The translations under genes and the position numbers were made by a program. The notes beneath the pieces were generated by a model. It searched no databases, had not been told where the DNA came from, and was given only the letters and a program-made list of their open reading frames with translations. 64,000 bases of DNA from JALZAH01 sp051000755. GTDB taxonomy: Bacteria > Actinomycetota > Acidimicrobiia > Acidimicrobiales > Palsa-688. The DNA lies in the NCBI GenBank assembly GCA_051000755.1, contig JBPCNZ010000143.1, positions 5,596 to 69,595 on the forward strand. Reading direction: 5' to 3'. Shown here in pieces: positions 1 to 8,707 of the stretch (the stretch's first letter is position 1; every line of letters begins with the position of its first letter).

Positions 1-388
1 GCCATCGGAGGTCGTCGGCATGCCAGGTCCTCGGGTCGACGCGCGCCGAGGCGGCCAGGCGCTCGATGGTGGCGTCGGCATCGAGGTCCACGCCCGGACC
101 GCCATCGGTAACGAGGCGGGCCGCCCCCGAGCGGGACCCCGCACTTCGATGCCGTGCTGCGGGGACGAGAAGCCGGGCCGCCACCGCCTTGACCTGGGCA
201 CGCAGCTCGACGTCGGTGGCCTGGGCCAGATCGATGAGCAGGGGAAGGGCCAGATCGATGTCCGCGTCGAGACGTTCGCCCAGGGCGTCGATGTCGAGCT
301 CACCGACGTGGGGGGACACCTCCTCGAGGTCGGGGTGGCGCCGGTTGAGTTGGCTCCTGGATGCGGTCCGGGAGGACTGCTCGGCCAA
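1..388 (-). CDS. VWA-domain protein partner of MoxR ATPase (N-terminal part, runs off window)
   Basis: About 129 codons are open in this frame and continue past the left edge. The visible part is acidic and helical, with runs such as DLALPLLIDLAQATDVELRA and a later AARLLVPAAR, which resemble the N-terminal region of actinobacterial VWA proteins encoded next to MoxR ATPases. The VWA fold itself would lie outside the window, so the assignment rests on position directly downstream of the MoxR gene and on general resemblance. The start is uncertain: TTG at 388, preceded by GAGGT, is the first conventional start; the frame is open back to about position 480, but upstream only a CTG at 448 could serve. 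Confidence 0.5.
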   Translation of the reverse strand, partial: MAEQSSRTASRSQLNRRHPDLEEVSPHVGELDIDALGERLDADIDLALPLLIDLAQATDVELRAQVKAVAARLLVPAARHRSAGSRSGAARLVTDGGPGVDLDADATIERLAASARVDPRTWHADDLRW

Positions 389-444
389 CAGGTCGTCGAC
401 CTCGGACGGGTCACTGACAACTCGGGGCGGCCGGGCCGGCGGAC

Positions 445-1422
445 TCAGGTCCGGGCCGCTCCCGCCCCCGGACCCCGGGCTTTTCCCTCGGTGGCCTCGG
501 CTTCGTCACTGGGAGCCGTCGCCGCCCAGATCTCCATGAGAATGTCCTCGACCGTTCGGCTGGACCCTTCCCGGAGGGTGACCCGTCCCGAGAGCGAGGT
601 GAGGGCGGCGTCGAGACCGACGGAGCCGGCGCCGGTGGGGGCGGCCTCGTTGCGGAGCTCGGCCAGGGCGCCCGCCACCGCCACAATGTCGATGGCGCCG
701 CGCACCGATGAGCCCATCCGGAGATCCGGGTGGTGGCGTGTCCGGCGAACAGCGGAGACGGCTCGGGCCACCAGGGCCTCTCTCCCTTCCGCAGAGGTTG
801 TGACGATGGCCCGCTCCTCGGCTTCGTCCTGGTAGTCGACCGCCACCCGGCACGAACGGTCATAGATGGCCGGCGAGATCCGCCCCGTGCCCACAGCGTC
901 GAAGGGGTTCATGGCCGCGACCATCCGAAACCGGGGGTCGGCGACGACCTCGCCCACCCGGGGCACCTGCATGCGGCGCTCCGAGAGGACACCGAGGAGG
1001 ACGTTGAGCGTCTCCTCGGGAACCCGATTGAGCTCTTCCACATACAGCAGGCCGCCGGACGTCATGGCGTCCACCAGCGGGCCGGGGACGAAGTTGTCGG
1101 TGCGGTAGCCCTCCGAGAGGATCCGCGACGGGTCGTGGTGGCCGACGAGACGGGCCGGGCTCAACTCGGCGTTGCCCTCCACCAGGTGCAGGGTGACGCC
1201 GGCCCCGGCGGCCAACGAGCGCAGGAGGGTGGTCTTGCCGGTCCCGGGCGGGCCCTCCAACAACACGCTGCGCCCGGCGGCCAGGGCGGCGGCGACGACC
1301 TCGATGTCCCGGCGCCGGCCCACCATGGTTCGCCGGGCGGCCACGACCATGTCGCGCACCGGCAACGGCCCGGCCGTCGCCGCCGACCCGTTCACCCCTT
1401 CGTTGATCCCCGTGGTCTTCAT
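445..1422 (-). CDS. MoxR-family AAA+ ATPase
   Basis: A 325-residue AAA+ ATPase of the MoxR type, expected to act as a chaperone-like ATPase with the VWA protein encoded just downstream. Walker A is GPPGTGKTT (about residue 60), Walker B is LLYVEELNR, sensor 1 is VAAMNPFD, and a C-terminal lid follows. An alternative start at 1458 would add 12 residues, but the ATG at 1422 lies 10 nt after a TAGGGT hexamer and gives the usual length. It has its own promoter despite sitting 38 bp after the ABC transporter gene. The client of the complex cannot be told from sequence. Confidence 0.88.
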   Translation of the reverse strand: MKTTGINEGVNGSAATAGPLPVRDMVVAARRTMVGRRRDIEVVAAALAAGRSVLLEGPPGTGKTTLLRSLAAGAGVTLHLVEGNAELSPARLVGHHDPSRILSEGYRTDNFVPGPLVDAMTSGGLLYVEELNRVPEETLNVLLGVLSERRMQVPRVGEVVADPRFRMVAAMNPFDAVGTGRISPAIYDRSCRVAVDYQDEAEERAIVTTSAEGREALVARAVSAVRRTRHHPDLRMGSSVRGAIDIVAVAGALAELRNEAAPTGAGSVGLDAALTSLSGRVTLREGSSRTVEDILMEIWAATAPSDEAEATEGKARGPGAGAART

Positions 1423-1432
1423 GCGGACCGTC

Positions 1433-1438
1433 ACCCTA
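1433..1438 (-). promoter_or_regulatory. -10 hexamer of leaderless-type promoter for the MoxR gene
   Basis: TAGGGT on the minus strand, then 10 nt, then ATG at 1422. The spacing would place the transcript start at or very near the start codon. Confidence 0.5.
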
Positions 1439-1460
1439 CCGGCCGCATTGCCGAGCACGG

Positions 1461-3335
1461 TCAGGCGACCTCGACGGCGGCGGCTGCGAACTGGGCGTGG
1501 TAGAGGTCGTAGTAGGCACCGTGGTGGGAGAGGAGCTCCCCGTGGTTGCCCTGTTCGACGATCCGTCCCGATTCCATGACCAAGATGGTGTCCGCGTCGC
1601 GAATGGTCGACAGCCGGTGGGCGATCACGAAGCTGGTTCGATTCGAGCGGAGCGCGGCCATGGCCTGTTGGATCAGGACCTCGGTGCGGGTGTCGACGGA
1701 GCTGGTCGCCTCGTCCAGGATCAGGATGGTGGGATCGGCCAGGAACGCCCGGGCGATGGTGAGCAGTTGCTTCTCCCCAGCGCTCACCGTTCCTCCCTCG
1801 TCGTCGAGGACCGTGTCGTAGCCCTCGGGGAGGGAATGCACGAACCGGTCGACGTAGGTGGCTCGGGCTGCCTCGAGGATCTGCTCATCGCTGGCGTCGA
1901 GGTTGCCGAAGGCGATGTTCTCCTTGATGGAGCCGCCGAAGAGCCACGTGTCCTGGAGGACCATGCCCATGTTGGACCGCAGGTCCCGCCGCTGCATCCT
2001 GGAGATGTCGTGGCCATCGAGGGTGATGGCCCCCCGGTCGATCTCGTAGAAGCGCATGATCAGGTTGACCAGCGTGGTCTTGCCTGCGCCGGTGGGCCCG
2101 ACGATGGCCACCGTCTGGCCGGGCTCGGCCACCAAGGAGAGGTCCTCGATGAGTGGGTTCGCCGGGTCGTAGGAGAACGACACGTGGTCGAACTCCACCC
2201 GGCCCCGGGGCCGGTCCCCGAGCAGATGGTCGCCGAGAAGGGGGAACATCCGGTCGTCGCTCTCCTCCTCGGCGTCGAGGAGCTCGAAGATCCGTTCCGC
2301 CGAGGCGATCCCCGACTGCAGGACGTTGGCCATCGATGCCAGCTGGGTTATGGGCTGGCTGAACTGGCGCGAGTACTGGATGAAGGCCTGGATGTCGCCC
2401 AGGCTCATGGCGCCCGAGGCGACGCGCAGCCCGCCGATCACGGCAATGGCGACGAAGTTGAGGTTGCCCAGGAACATCATGGCCGGCTGGATGATCCCGG
2501 AGATGAACTGGGCCCCGAAGCTAGCGCTGAACAGCTCCTCGTTCTTGTCGTTGAATCGTTGCTCCACGTCGTGCTGGCGGCCGAAGACCTTGACCAGGGC
2601 ATGACCGGTGAAGGTCTCCTCGACTTGGGCGTTCAGGCTGCCGGTATGGGTCCACTGGGCCACGAAGCGGGGACGCGAGCGCTTGGCGATGACCCTGATG
2701 ACGAGCAACGAGAGGGGAATGGTGACCAGGGCGACCACGGCCAGCAGCGGCGAGATGATGAGCATCATCACCATCACGCCGACCACGCTGAGCAGGGAGG
2801 TGAGGATCTGGCTGAGCGTCTGTTGCAGGCTCTGGGCCAGGTTGTCGATGTCGTTGGTGACCCGGCTCAGCAGATCACCTCGGGGCTGATTGTCGACGTA
2901 GCGCAGAGGAAAGCGGTTGAGCTTGCGCTCCACGTCATCTCGCAGCCGATACATGGTGCGCTGCACGATGCCGGCCAACAGGTAGGCCTGGAAGTAGGAC
3001 AGCGTGGCCGAGGCGACATAGGCGCCCGCGGCCAGGAACAGCACGAGGTGCAGCTCGCCATAATCGATGCCCCGGTGGCGGACCCCGGCGATGATCACGT
3101 CGGTGGCATGACCGAGGATCTTGGGCCCGACCACCGTCAAGGCCACACTGGCGACCGCCAGACCGGCCACGGCCACCAGACCCAGGCGTTCGGGGCGGAG
3201 CCGTTGGGCCAGGCGCCGGGTCGAAGTCCTCAGGTCCTTGGATTTTTCGACCGGCATGGCCGCCGCGCCCATGCGGCCGGCGAAGCCACCCCGAGCGGCT
3301 ACCGGCTGCTTGACGGGCTCGTCTTCGTCGCTCAT
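1461..3335 (-). CDS. ABC exporter half-transporter, catalytically complete subunit
   Basis: A 624-residue fused TMD-NBD half-transporter of the multidrug/lipid exporter class. About six membrane segments lie in residues 55-340, with the ATPase domain after about 370. Walker A is GPTGAGKTT, the Q-loop reads VLQDTWLF, the signature is VSAGEKQ, Walker B is ILILDEATSSVD with the catalytic Glu present, and the H-loop is IAHRLST. Its ATG overlaps the stop of the upstream half-transporter gene (ATGA), so the two are very likely co-translated as a heterodimer. The substrate is unknown. Confidence 0.92.
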   Translation of the reverse strand: MSDEDEPVKQPVAARGGFAGRMGAAAMPVEKSKDLRTSTRRLAQRLRPERLGLVAVAGLAVASVALTVVGPKILGHATDVIIAGVRHRGIDYGELHLVLFLAAGAYVASATLSYFQAYLLAGIVQRTMYRLRDDVERKLNRFPLRYVDNQPRGDLLSRVTNDIDNLAQSLQQTLSQILTSLLSVVGVMVMMLIISPLLAVVALVTIPLSLLVIRVIAKRSRPRFVAQWTHTGSLNAQVEETFTGHALVKVFGRQHDVEQRFNDKNEELFSASFGAQFISGIIQPAMMFLGNLNFVAIAVIGGLRVASGAMSLGDIQAFIQYSRQFSQPITQLASMANVLQSGIASAERIFELLDAEEESDDRMFPLLGDHLLGDRPRGRVEFDHVSFSYDPANPLIEDLSLVAEPGQTVAIVGPTGAGKTTLVNLIMRFYEIDRGAITLDGHDISRMQRRDLRSNMGMVLQDTWLFGGSIKENIAFGNLDASDEQILEAARATYVDRFVHSLPEGYDTVLDDEGGTVSAGEKQLLTIARAFLADPTILILDEATSSVDTRTEVLIQQAMAALRSNRTSFVIAHRLSTIRDADTILVMESGRIVEQGNHGELLSHHGAYYDLYHAQFAAAAVEVA

Positions 3336-5065
3336 GCGGCCTCCTCTGCGGTCATCTGCGACGCCACGATCTCGGCGTAGGTCGAGCAGTTCTCCAGGAG
3401 CTCGCGGTGCGTTCCGAGGCCGACCTGGCGTCCGTCCTCGAGCACCAGGATCTGGTCGGCGCCGGCGATCGTCGACACCCGTTGGGCCACGATCACCACT
3501 GTGGCATCGGCCGTCACCGGGGCCAGGGCGGCCCGGAGGCGGGCATCGGTGACCAGGTCGAGGGCCGAGAACGAATCGTCGAAGAGGTAGATGCTCGGTT
3601 TGCGGACGAGAGCTCGGGCAATGGCCAGGCGCTGGCGTTGGCCGCCCGAGACGTTCGACCCCCCCTGGGCGATGGGGGCGTCGAGGCCTCCTGGCATGGC
3701 GGAGACGAAGTCACGGGCCTGGGCCACCTCGAGGGCCGACCACAGGTCGCCGTCGGTGGCATCGGGGTCGGCGTAGCGCAGGTTGCTGGCCACGGTGCCG
3801 GAGAACAGGTACGGCTTCTGAGGCACCAGCCCGATGCGGCTCCACAACAGCTCGGGATCGAGATCACGGACGTCCACACCTTCGACGAGCACCGTTCCGG
3901 CCGTGGCGTCGAAGAGGCGGGGCACCAGGCTGAGCAGGGTGGTCTTGCCCGATCCGGTGCTCCCGATGATCGCCGTCACCTGGCCCGCCGCGGCCTGCAC
4001 GGAGATGTTGCCCAGCACGGGCGCTTCGGCACCGGGATAGTGGAACCCGACCTCGGACAGCTCGAGGGAGCCCCGAGTGGCCAGCTCGGTGACCGGGGAT
4101 GGCGGCACGACGATCGACGATGGGGTGGCGAGCACCTCTTGGATGCGCTCGGCGCAGACGGCGGCCCGGGGCCACATCATGGCGACGAAGGTCGCCATCA
4201 TGACCGACATGAGGATCTGGATCAGGTAGCTGAGAAAGGCGATCAGGGCCCCGATCTGGAGGTGGCCGGCACCGATCCGGTTGCCTCCGAGCCACAGCGC
4301 GGCGACGCTCGAGCCGTTGAGCACCACCATCACCGTGGGGAACATGAACGCCATGAGCCGCCCGGCCCGCAGCGAGGTCATGGTGAGCTCGTCGTTGGCC
4401 ATCCCGAAGCGCTCGCCCTCTTCGGGCTCACGCACGAATGCCCTCACCACCCTGATGCCGGTGATCTGCTCGCGCAGCACCTTGTTGACCCTGTCGAGGC
4501 GGGCCTGCATGGCCTGGAACTGCGGCATCAGGCGAACGATGACCTGGCCGAGGCCGAGCAGCATGGCCGGGATGCTCACGAGCAGGATCAACGAGAGCAT
4601 CCCGTCCTCCCGGACGGCCATGATCACGCCGCCGATGAGCATGATTGGAGCGGCCACGAACAGGGTGCAGACCATGACAACCAGGATCTGCACCTGCTGG
4701 ACGTCGTTGGTGATCCGGGTGATCAGCGTCGGGGCTCCGAAGAGGCCGACCTCCTGGGCGGAGAAGTCCGTGACCCGGTGGAACAGGGCGCGGCGGACGT
4801 CGCGCCCGAACCCCATGGCCGCCCTGGAGCCGCAGTAGGTGGCGGCGATGGCGAACACCACCTGCACCAGAGCGACCGCCAACATGACGCCGCCCAGCCG
4901 CCAGATGTAGCCCGTGTCACGTAGGAGGATGCCCTTGTCGATGATGTCGGCGTTGAGCGTCGGGAGGAACAGCGTCGCCATCGTCTGCACGAACTGGAGC
5001 CCGACGACGGCGGCGAGCAGGCGGCGGTAACGGCGCAGGTAGGTTCCCAGCAGGCGAATCAGCAT
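3332..5065 (-). CDS. ABC exporter half-transporter, degenerate-site subunit
   Basis: A 577-residue TMD-NBD half-transporter starting MLIRLLGTYLRRY. The TMD spans roughly residues 15-300 and the NBD 335-570. Walker A is GSTGSGKTT and the signature is VSGGQRQRLAIARAL. Walker B is IYLFDDSFSALD, with Asp where the catalytic Glu normally sits. That is the hallmark of the degenerate subunit in heterodimeric exporters. The open frame extends 219 codons further upstream, but that stretch is the regulator gene read in another frame; ATG 5065 overlaps the regulator stop by 7 nt (ATGCTGA). Confidence 0.92.
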   Translation of the reverse strand: MLIRLLGTYLRRYRRLLAAVVGLQFVQTMATLFLPTLNADIIDKGILLRDTGYIWRLGGVMLAVALVQVVFAIAATYCGSRAAMGFGRDVRRALFHRVTDFSAQEVGLFGAPTLITRITNDVQQVQILVVMVCTLFVAAPIMLIGGVIMAVREDGMLSLILLVSIPAMLLGLGQVIVRLMPQFQAMQARLDRVNKVLREQITGIRVVRAFVREPEEGERFGMANDELTMTSLRAGRLMAFMFPTVMVVLNGSSVAALWLGGNRIGAGHLQIGALIAFLSYLIQILMSVMMATFVAMMWPRAAVCAERIQEVLATPSSIVVPPSPVTELATRGSLELSEVGFHYPGAEAPVLGNISVQAAAGQVTAIIGSTGSGKTTLLSLVPRLFDATAGTVLVEGVDVRDLDPELLWSRIGLVPQKPYLFSGTVASNLRYADPDATDGDLWSALEVAQARDFVSAMPGGLDAPIAQGGSNVSGGQRQRLAIARALVRKPSIYLFDDSFSALDLVTDARLRAALAPVTADATVVIVAQRVSTIAGADQILVLEDGRQVGLGTHRELLENCSTYAEIVASQMTAEEAA

Positions 5066-5688
5066 GGCTCCCCCGGTCGGGATGCCTGCTCCGGTCGGAT
5101 CCGGATGCCGTCGAGGATGACGGAGACGATCTCCGCGCTGGACAAGGTCGCACCGATGGCGAGAGCGGGATGGGTCCCGGCGAAGGTGAGGTTGCGCAGA
5201 AGCTGGGCGGCCTGCAGGGGATCTCGACGGAGCAGGGCCCGGTCGGGCTCCAAGACCTCCGCCAGCGCATCCAGCCTGGGAGGAGAGTGGCGGTCGCCGT
5301 CGCCCCAGCGAGCGCCGGGGATCTTGGTCCTGCCGACGGCGACCATGAGACGCCCGATGTCGACGTAGCGGCGCTGCAGGATGGCCACCGCCGCCTCGAG
5401 TCGGCGGTCGAGGGGTAGCGCCGGATCGATGGCCCGCAACCGGGCGTCGGTCGCCGCCGGATCGAAGACCTGTTGGATGGCCGCGGCGATGAGCGATTCC
5501 TTGTCCGGGAAGACCCGGAAGATGGTGCCCTCGGCGACGCCCGCGGCCTCGGCGATCTGTTGGGTCGAGATGGCTGTTCCGTGGGCGACCAGCAGCGGCA
5601 CCGTTGAGTCGATGAGGGCCGCTCTGCGCTCCCCAGGGGGGAGGGCAGCGGCCCGAAGGCGAGGCTTGCCCGTTCGCTGGTCGATCAC
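5059..5688 (-). CDS. TetR-family regulator of the ABC exporter
   Basis: A 209-residue one-domain regulator with a TetR N-terminal HTH; STQQIAEAAGVAEGTIFRVF carries the recognition helix. It is first in a tight three-gene unit with the two exporter genes, so it probably represses itself and the exporter until a ligand binds. An in-frame GTG at 5718 lies inside a perfect inverted repeat and upstream of the -10, so it is unlikely. GTG 5688 is preferred because it lies 7 nt after TACCGT. GTG 5697 overlaps that hexamer. The inducer is unknown. Confidence 0.85.
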   Translation of the reverse strand: MIDQRTGKPRLRAAALPPGERRAALIDSTVPLLVAHGTAISTQQIAEAAGVAEGTIFRVFPDKESLIAAAIQQVFDPAATDARLRAIDPALPLDRRLEAAVAILQRRYVDIGRLMVAVGRTKIPGARWGDGDRHSPPRLDALAEVLEPDRALLRRDPLQAAQLLRNLTFAGTHPALAIGATLSSAEIVSVILDGIRIRPEQASRPGEPC

Positions 5689-5695
5689 GGCGCCC

Positions 5696-5701
5696 ACGGT
5701 A
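5696..5701 (-). promoter_or_regulatory. Extended -10 of the tetR-ABC operon promoter
   Basis: The minus strand reads TG-TACCGT-GGGCGCC-GTG. TACCGT is the -10 with an upstream TG, and the start codon follows after 7 nt. Confidence 0.5.
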
Positions 5702-5703
5702 CA

Positions 5704-5721
5704 TGAGTGAGAACTCACTCA
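5704..5721. promoter_or_regulatory. TetR operator: perfect 8-bp inverted repeat
   Basis: TGAGTGAG-AA-CTCACTCA: two perfect 8-bp arms around 2 bp. It lies directly upstream of the -10 hexamer, where a bound dimer would block RNA polymerase. This arm sequence and size are typical of autoregulatory TetR sites. Confidence 0.75.
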
Positions 5722-6040
5722 CGCATCAATTGATTCGGCGCCGGCGGGCCGGGTTGGGCCGGCGTTGGAGCCGGCCCTGGAGCCGGCCCTGGAGCCGGCG
5801 GGGCCGGGGTGGCTCAGGCGCGGGCGGGGCCGGGGTTGGGGCCGCGTCGGGCGCCGGCGGGCCCGGGGGATCGACGTGGAATGACCGAACGTACCGGTCA
5901 CAGCGGTGCTGTGAACCGTCGATGTCGTCTGGCGGTACAACCGGTGCGCGAGGTCTCGCAAACCGATACAAACGGTTCGCAACACGCGTGGATTGGCGGG
6001 TTTCTCGGCCGTGGAGCCCGGTCCCGGCCTCCCCGTCAGC
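5722..6040. other. Non-coding gap with short repeats
   Basis: I see no convincing gene here. Open frames exist but have low-complexity Pro/Ala/Arg translations. The first third holds a 12-bp tandem repeat. Bases 5885-5985 are less GC-rich and carry several AACCG/ACCGGT-like words and an imperfect hairpin at 5893-5919. The gap ends in the 26-bp tandem array. Confidence 0.5.
5766..5801. repeat. 12-bp tandem repeat, 3 copies
   Basis: Three consecutive units of TGGAGCCGGCCC, the third ending GCGG instead of GCCC. Each unit contains the palindrome GCCGGC. Confidence 0.8.
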
Positions 6041-6123
6041 CGCGCCCCAGCCTGCGCCGGCCACCCCGCGCCCCAGCCTGCGCCGGCTACCCGCGGCCCC
6101 AGCCTGCGCCGGCTACCCGCGCC

Positions 6124-6144
<21 letters not shown>
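6041..6144. repeat. 26-bp tandem repeat, about 4 copies
   Basis: Units start at 6041, 6067, 6093 and 6119. The core CCCCAGCCTGCGCCGGC is identical in the first three; the fourth is diverged (CCTCAGCCGGCGCCGG). There are no spacers between units. The fourth copy runs into the 3' end of msrA and encodes its last residues. Confidence 0.85.
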
Positions 6145-6780
<636 letters not shown>

Positions 6781-6786
6781 GGCCCC

Positions 6787-6792
6787 AGCGTA
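6787..6792 (-). promoter_or_regulatory. -10 hexamer of leaderless-type msrA promoter
   Basis: TACGCT on the minus strand, 6 nt (GGGGCC), then the msrA ATG at 6780. Confidence 0.5.
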
Positions 6793-6843
6793 GAGCCGCC
6801 TGGCGGGTTCGAGGCAGACCGAAAGCATGCGCCGGCGCCCGTC

Positions 6844-7584
6844 TCAGATCGACAGCAGGGACCTGAGCCGGCCGAGGCTGCGGGCCAGCAGGCGGGAGAC
6901 CTGCATCTGGCTGATCCCGAGCTCGTGACCGATCTCCTGCTGGGTGGCGCCAACGAAGAAGTAGCGCTCTAGCAGGTAACGTTCCTGGTCGGTCAGGGTC
7001 AGCATGGCCTGGCGCAGATTGTGCCGGTCAAGAACGCCGTCGTAGGGGTCATCGGGCGTCTCCAGGTCGTCGATGAGCGATCTGGTTCCATCGGAGGTGG
7101 GCCGGTCCAATGACGATGGCCGATAGTGGCTGCCTGCCTCGATGGCTTCCAGGACGGCCTCCTCCGACAGATCCAGATGGTCACTCAGATCGGCGATGGT
7201 CACCGACCGCCCCAGCTCCTGTTGGAGGGTGGCGTTGGCCTCGTTCAAGGTGAGGTACACATCCTGGATGGGGCGGGGGACCCGGACCCACCAGCCCCGA
7301 TCTCGGAAGTGGCGCTTCAACTCCCCGACGATGCTGATCGTCGCATAGGTGGAGAAGCTGACGTTTCGCTCTGGCTCGAACCGGCGAGCCACCTTGACCA
7401 AGGCCAGCAGGGCCACCTGATCGAGGTCTTCCTGCGGCTCCCCCCGGGCTCGGAATCGTCGAGCCAGGGCTCGGGCCAACCCGAGGTGCTGCTCGACGAG
7501 CAGATCAGCGTCGGTGCACGAGGCCGCAGTCCGAACGGCCGCGGTGGTCGCCGTGGGCGCGGTGCGAGGGCCATCGTCGACCAC
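6844..7584 (-). CDS. SigB/SigF-type alternative sigma factor
   Basis: A 246-residue group 3 sigma factor. Region 2 is visible in EDLDQVALLALVKVARRFEP and FSTYATISIVGELKRHFRD, region 3 around IADLSDHLDLSEEAV, and region 4 with the HTH ATQQEIGHELGISQMQVSR. The frame is open to 7719, but GTG 7584 is preceded by an excellent GGAGGT seven nt upstream. A SigB-type promoter-like element lies at 7691-7717, which would place longer starts before the transcript start. Such factors are usually held by an RsbW-type anti-sigma factor; a kinase of that type and a SpoIIE phosphatase lie at 38.7-41.5 kb. Confidence 0.9.
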   Translation of the reverse strand: MVDDGPRTAPTATTAAVRTAASCTDADLLVEQHLGLARALARRFRARGEPQEDLDQVALLALVKVARRFEPERNVSFSTYATISIVGELKRHFRDRGWWVRVPRPIQDVYLTLNEANATLQQELGRSVTIADLSDHLDLSEEAVLEAIEAGSHYRPSSLDRPTSDGTRSLIDDLETPDDPYDGVLDRHNLRQAMLTLTDQERYLLERYFFVGATQQEIGHELGISQMQVSRLLARSLGRLRSLLSI

Positions 7585-7690
7585 AGGCCTGACCTCCGTC
7601 TCGGAGGGACGATTGGTCCCCGGCAGACGGGCGTTCGCTCTCTGCTGAACGAGGCGCCGGCCATCACACGGAACCCACCCGATCGCTTCT

Positions 7691-7717
7691 CTACCCTCCC
7701 GTCGGAGGAGGGGAAAC
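7691..7717 (-). promoter_or_regulatory. SigB-type promoter-like element upstream of the sigma gene
   Basis: Minus strand: GTTTCC (7717-7712), 15 nt, GGGTAG (7696-7691). This resembles the GTTT / GGGTAT consensus of SigB/SigF regulons and would mean autoregulation. The spacer is at the long end of the usual range. Confidence 0.4.
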
Positions 7718-7846
7718 ACCGCCCCGGTCCCCTAGTGTGTGAGACTTGGTCCAAGGCTGCTGCGGACCTGACCCGGGCCGGGCTGAACAGCCAGCACCCC
7801 CGAGTTCCACTTCCGGTCGGCTATTCCCACCGTCAAGCCAGGATCC

Positions 7847-8563
7847 ATGTCACAAAACGAGAGCTCACCAGCCGACCGCATCGCGATCCTGGCCCAGTAC
7901 CTGCTGGGCGACGACACGCTCGGAGACACGCTGACCCACATCGTCGAGTTGGCGTGCGAGGCCCTCCCGGCGGATCTGGCCGGCATCACCACCGTCGTCG
8001 AGGGCCACTCGTCGACGGCAGTCTTCACCGACGACGCCGCGCCCCGCATCGACGCCCACCAGTACGTCGGAGGAAGCGGGCCCTGCGTGGAGGCGTTCCG
8101 GTTGCAGAAACGGATCCGCATCGACTCCGTACCGGACGACCAGCGGTGGCCCCAATTCACCGAGGCGGCCGCCGAGTTCGGGGTCCTCAGCACCTTGTCC
8201 CTCCCCCTGTCGGCTCGGGGCGAGCCGCTCGGCGCCTTGAACCTCTATGCCCGTGCCCGTCACGCCTTCGCCGAGCCTGAGGAGCACCTGGGAGCGCGGT
8301 TCGCCGCTCAGGCGTCGGTGGTGCTGGCCAACGCCCAGGCGTTCAACGAGTCCAGGGACCTGAGCGAGAACCTGCGCGAGGCGTTGGCCTCCCGGAGCAC
8401 GATCGACTACGCGATCGGGATCGTGATGGCAGGCGGCGGCCAGGGCCCCGAAGAGGCATTCCAGGTGCTCGTCCGCGCGTCCCAGCGGGAGCATCGCAAA
8501 CTCCGCACCGTCGCCGCCGAGTTGGTCGAGCGCACCACCCGGCGCAACCCTCCGACCCCCTGA
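7847..8563 (+). CDS. GAF-ANTAR regulator
   Basis: A 238-residue protein with an N-terminal GAF sensor domain (about residues 20-165, with VGGSGPCVEAF) and a C-terminal ANTAR domain (about 175-230). The ANTAR core is IDYAIGIVMAGGGQGPEEAF followed by VRASQREHRKLRTVA. ANTAR domains bind paired hairpins in mRNA leaders and act as antiterminators; the GAF domain should sense a small ligand or redox state. It starts at ATG with AGGA five nt upstream, and lies divergent from the sigma factor gene. Its RNA targets cannot be seen here. Confidence 0.9.
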   Translation: MSQNESSPADRIAILAQYLLGDDTLGDTLTHIVELACEALPADLAGITTVVEGHSSTAVFTDDAAPRIDAHQYVGGSGPCVEAFRLQKRIRIDSVPDDQRWPQFTEAAAEFGVLSTLSLPLSARGEPLGALNLYARARHAFAEPEEHLGARFAAQASVVLANAQAFNESRDLSENLREALASRSTIDYAIGIVMAGGGQGPEEAFQVLVRASQREHRKLRTVAAELVERTTRRNPPTP

Positions 8564-8622
8564 CGTCTGCCACTGACGGCTGACGGGCACTGGCGCCTGA
8601 CGGCAGTGGCCAGGGCAGTGGC

Positions 8623-8661
8623 CGGGCAGGCCCAACCGGGGACGGGCCGGGGGCCTGCCCG
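8623..8661. terminator. Bidirectional hairpin terminator between convergent genes
   Basis: CGGGCAGGCCC (8623-8633) and GGGCCTGCCCG (8651-8661) form a perfect 11-bp stem with a 17-nt loop. It lies between the GAF-ANTAR gene and the convergent tldE. There is no U-tract, as is common in GC-rich actinobacteria. A weaker GCCACTG/CAGTGGC pair (8569-8575, 8604-8610) precedes it. Confidence 0.6.
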
Positions 8662-8707
8662 CACCGCTGCGAACAGTGTGTCACGAATGGGCCCGAGCCC
8701 GGGCGAT

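Noticed and set aside
1497..3380. 627-codon plus-strand ORF
   Set aside because: Antisense to a clear ABC transporter; translation is Gly/Asp/His-rich with no domains, as expected from the complement of GC-rich coding sequence.
5066..5722. N-terminal 219 codons of a 796-codon frame ahead of the second ABC gene
   Set aside because: It is the tetR gene in another frame; the ABC protein has a canonical N-terminus at ATG 5065.
5726..6064. 112-codon minus-strand ORF in the repeat-rich gap
   Set aside because: Low-complexity Pro/Arg translation built from tandem repeats, with no SD or -10 in place.
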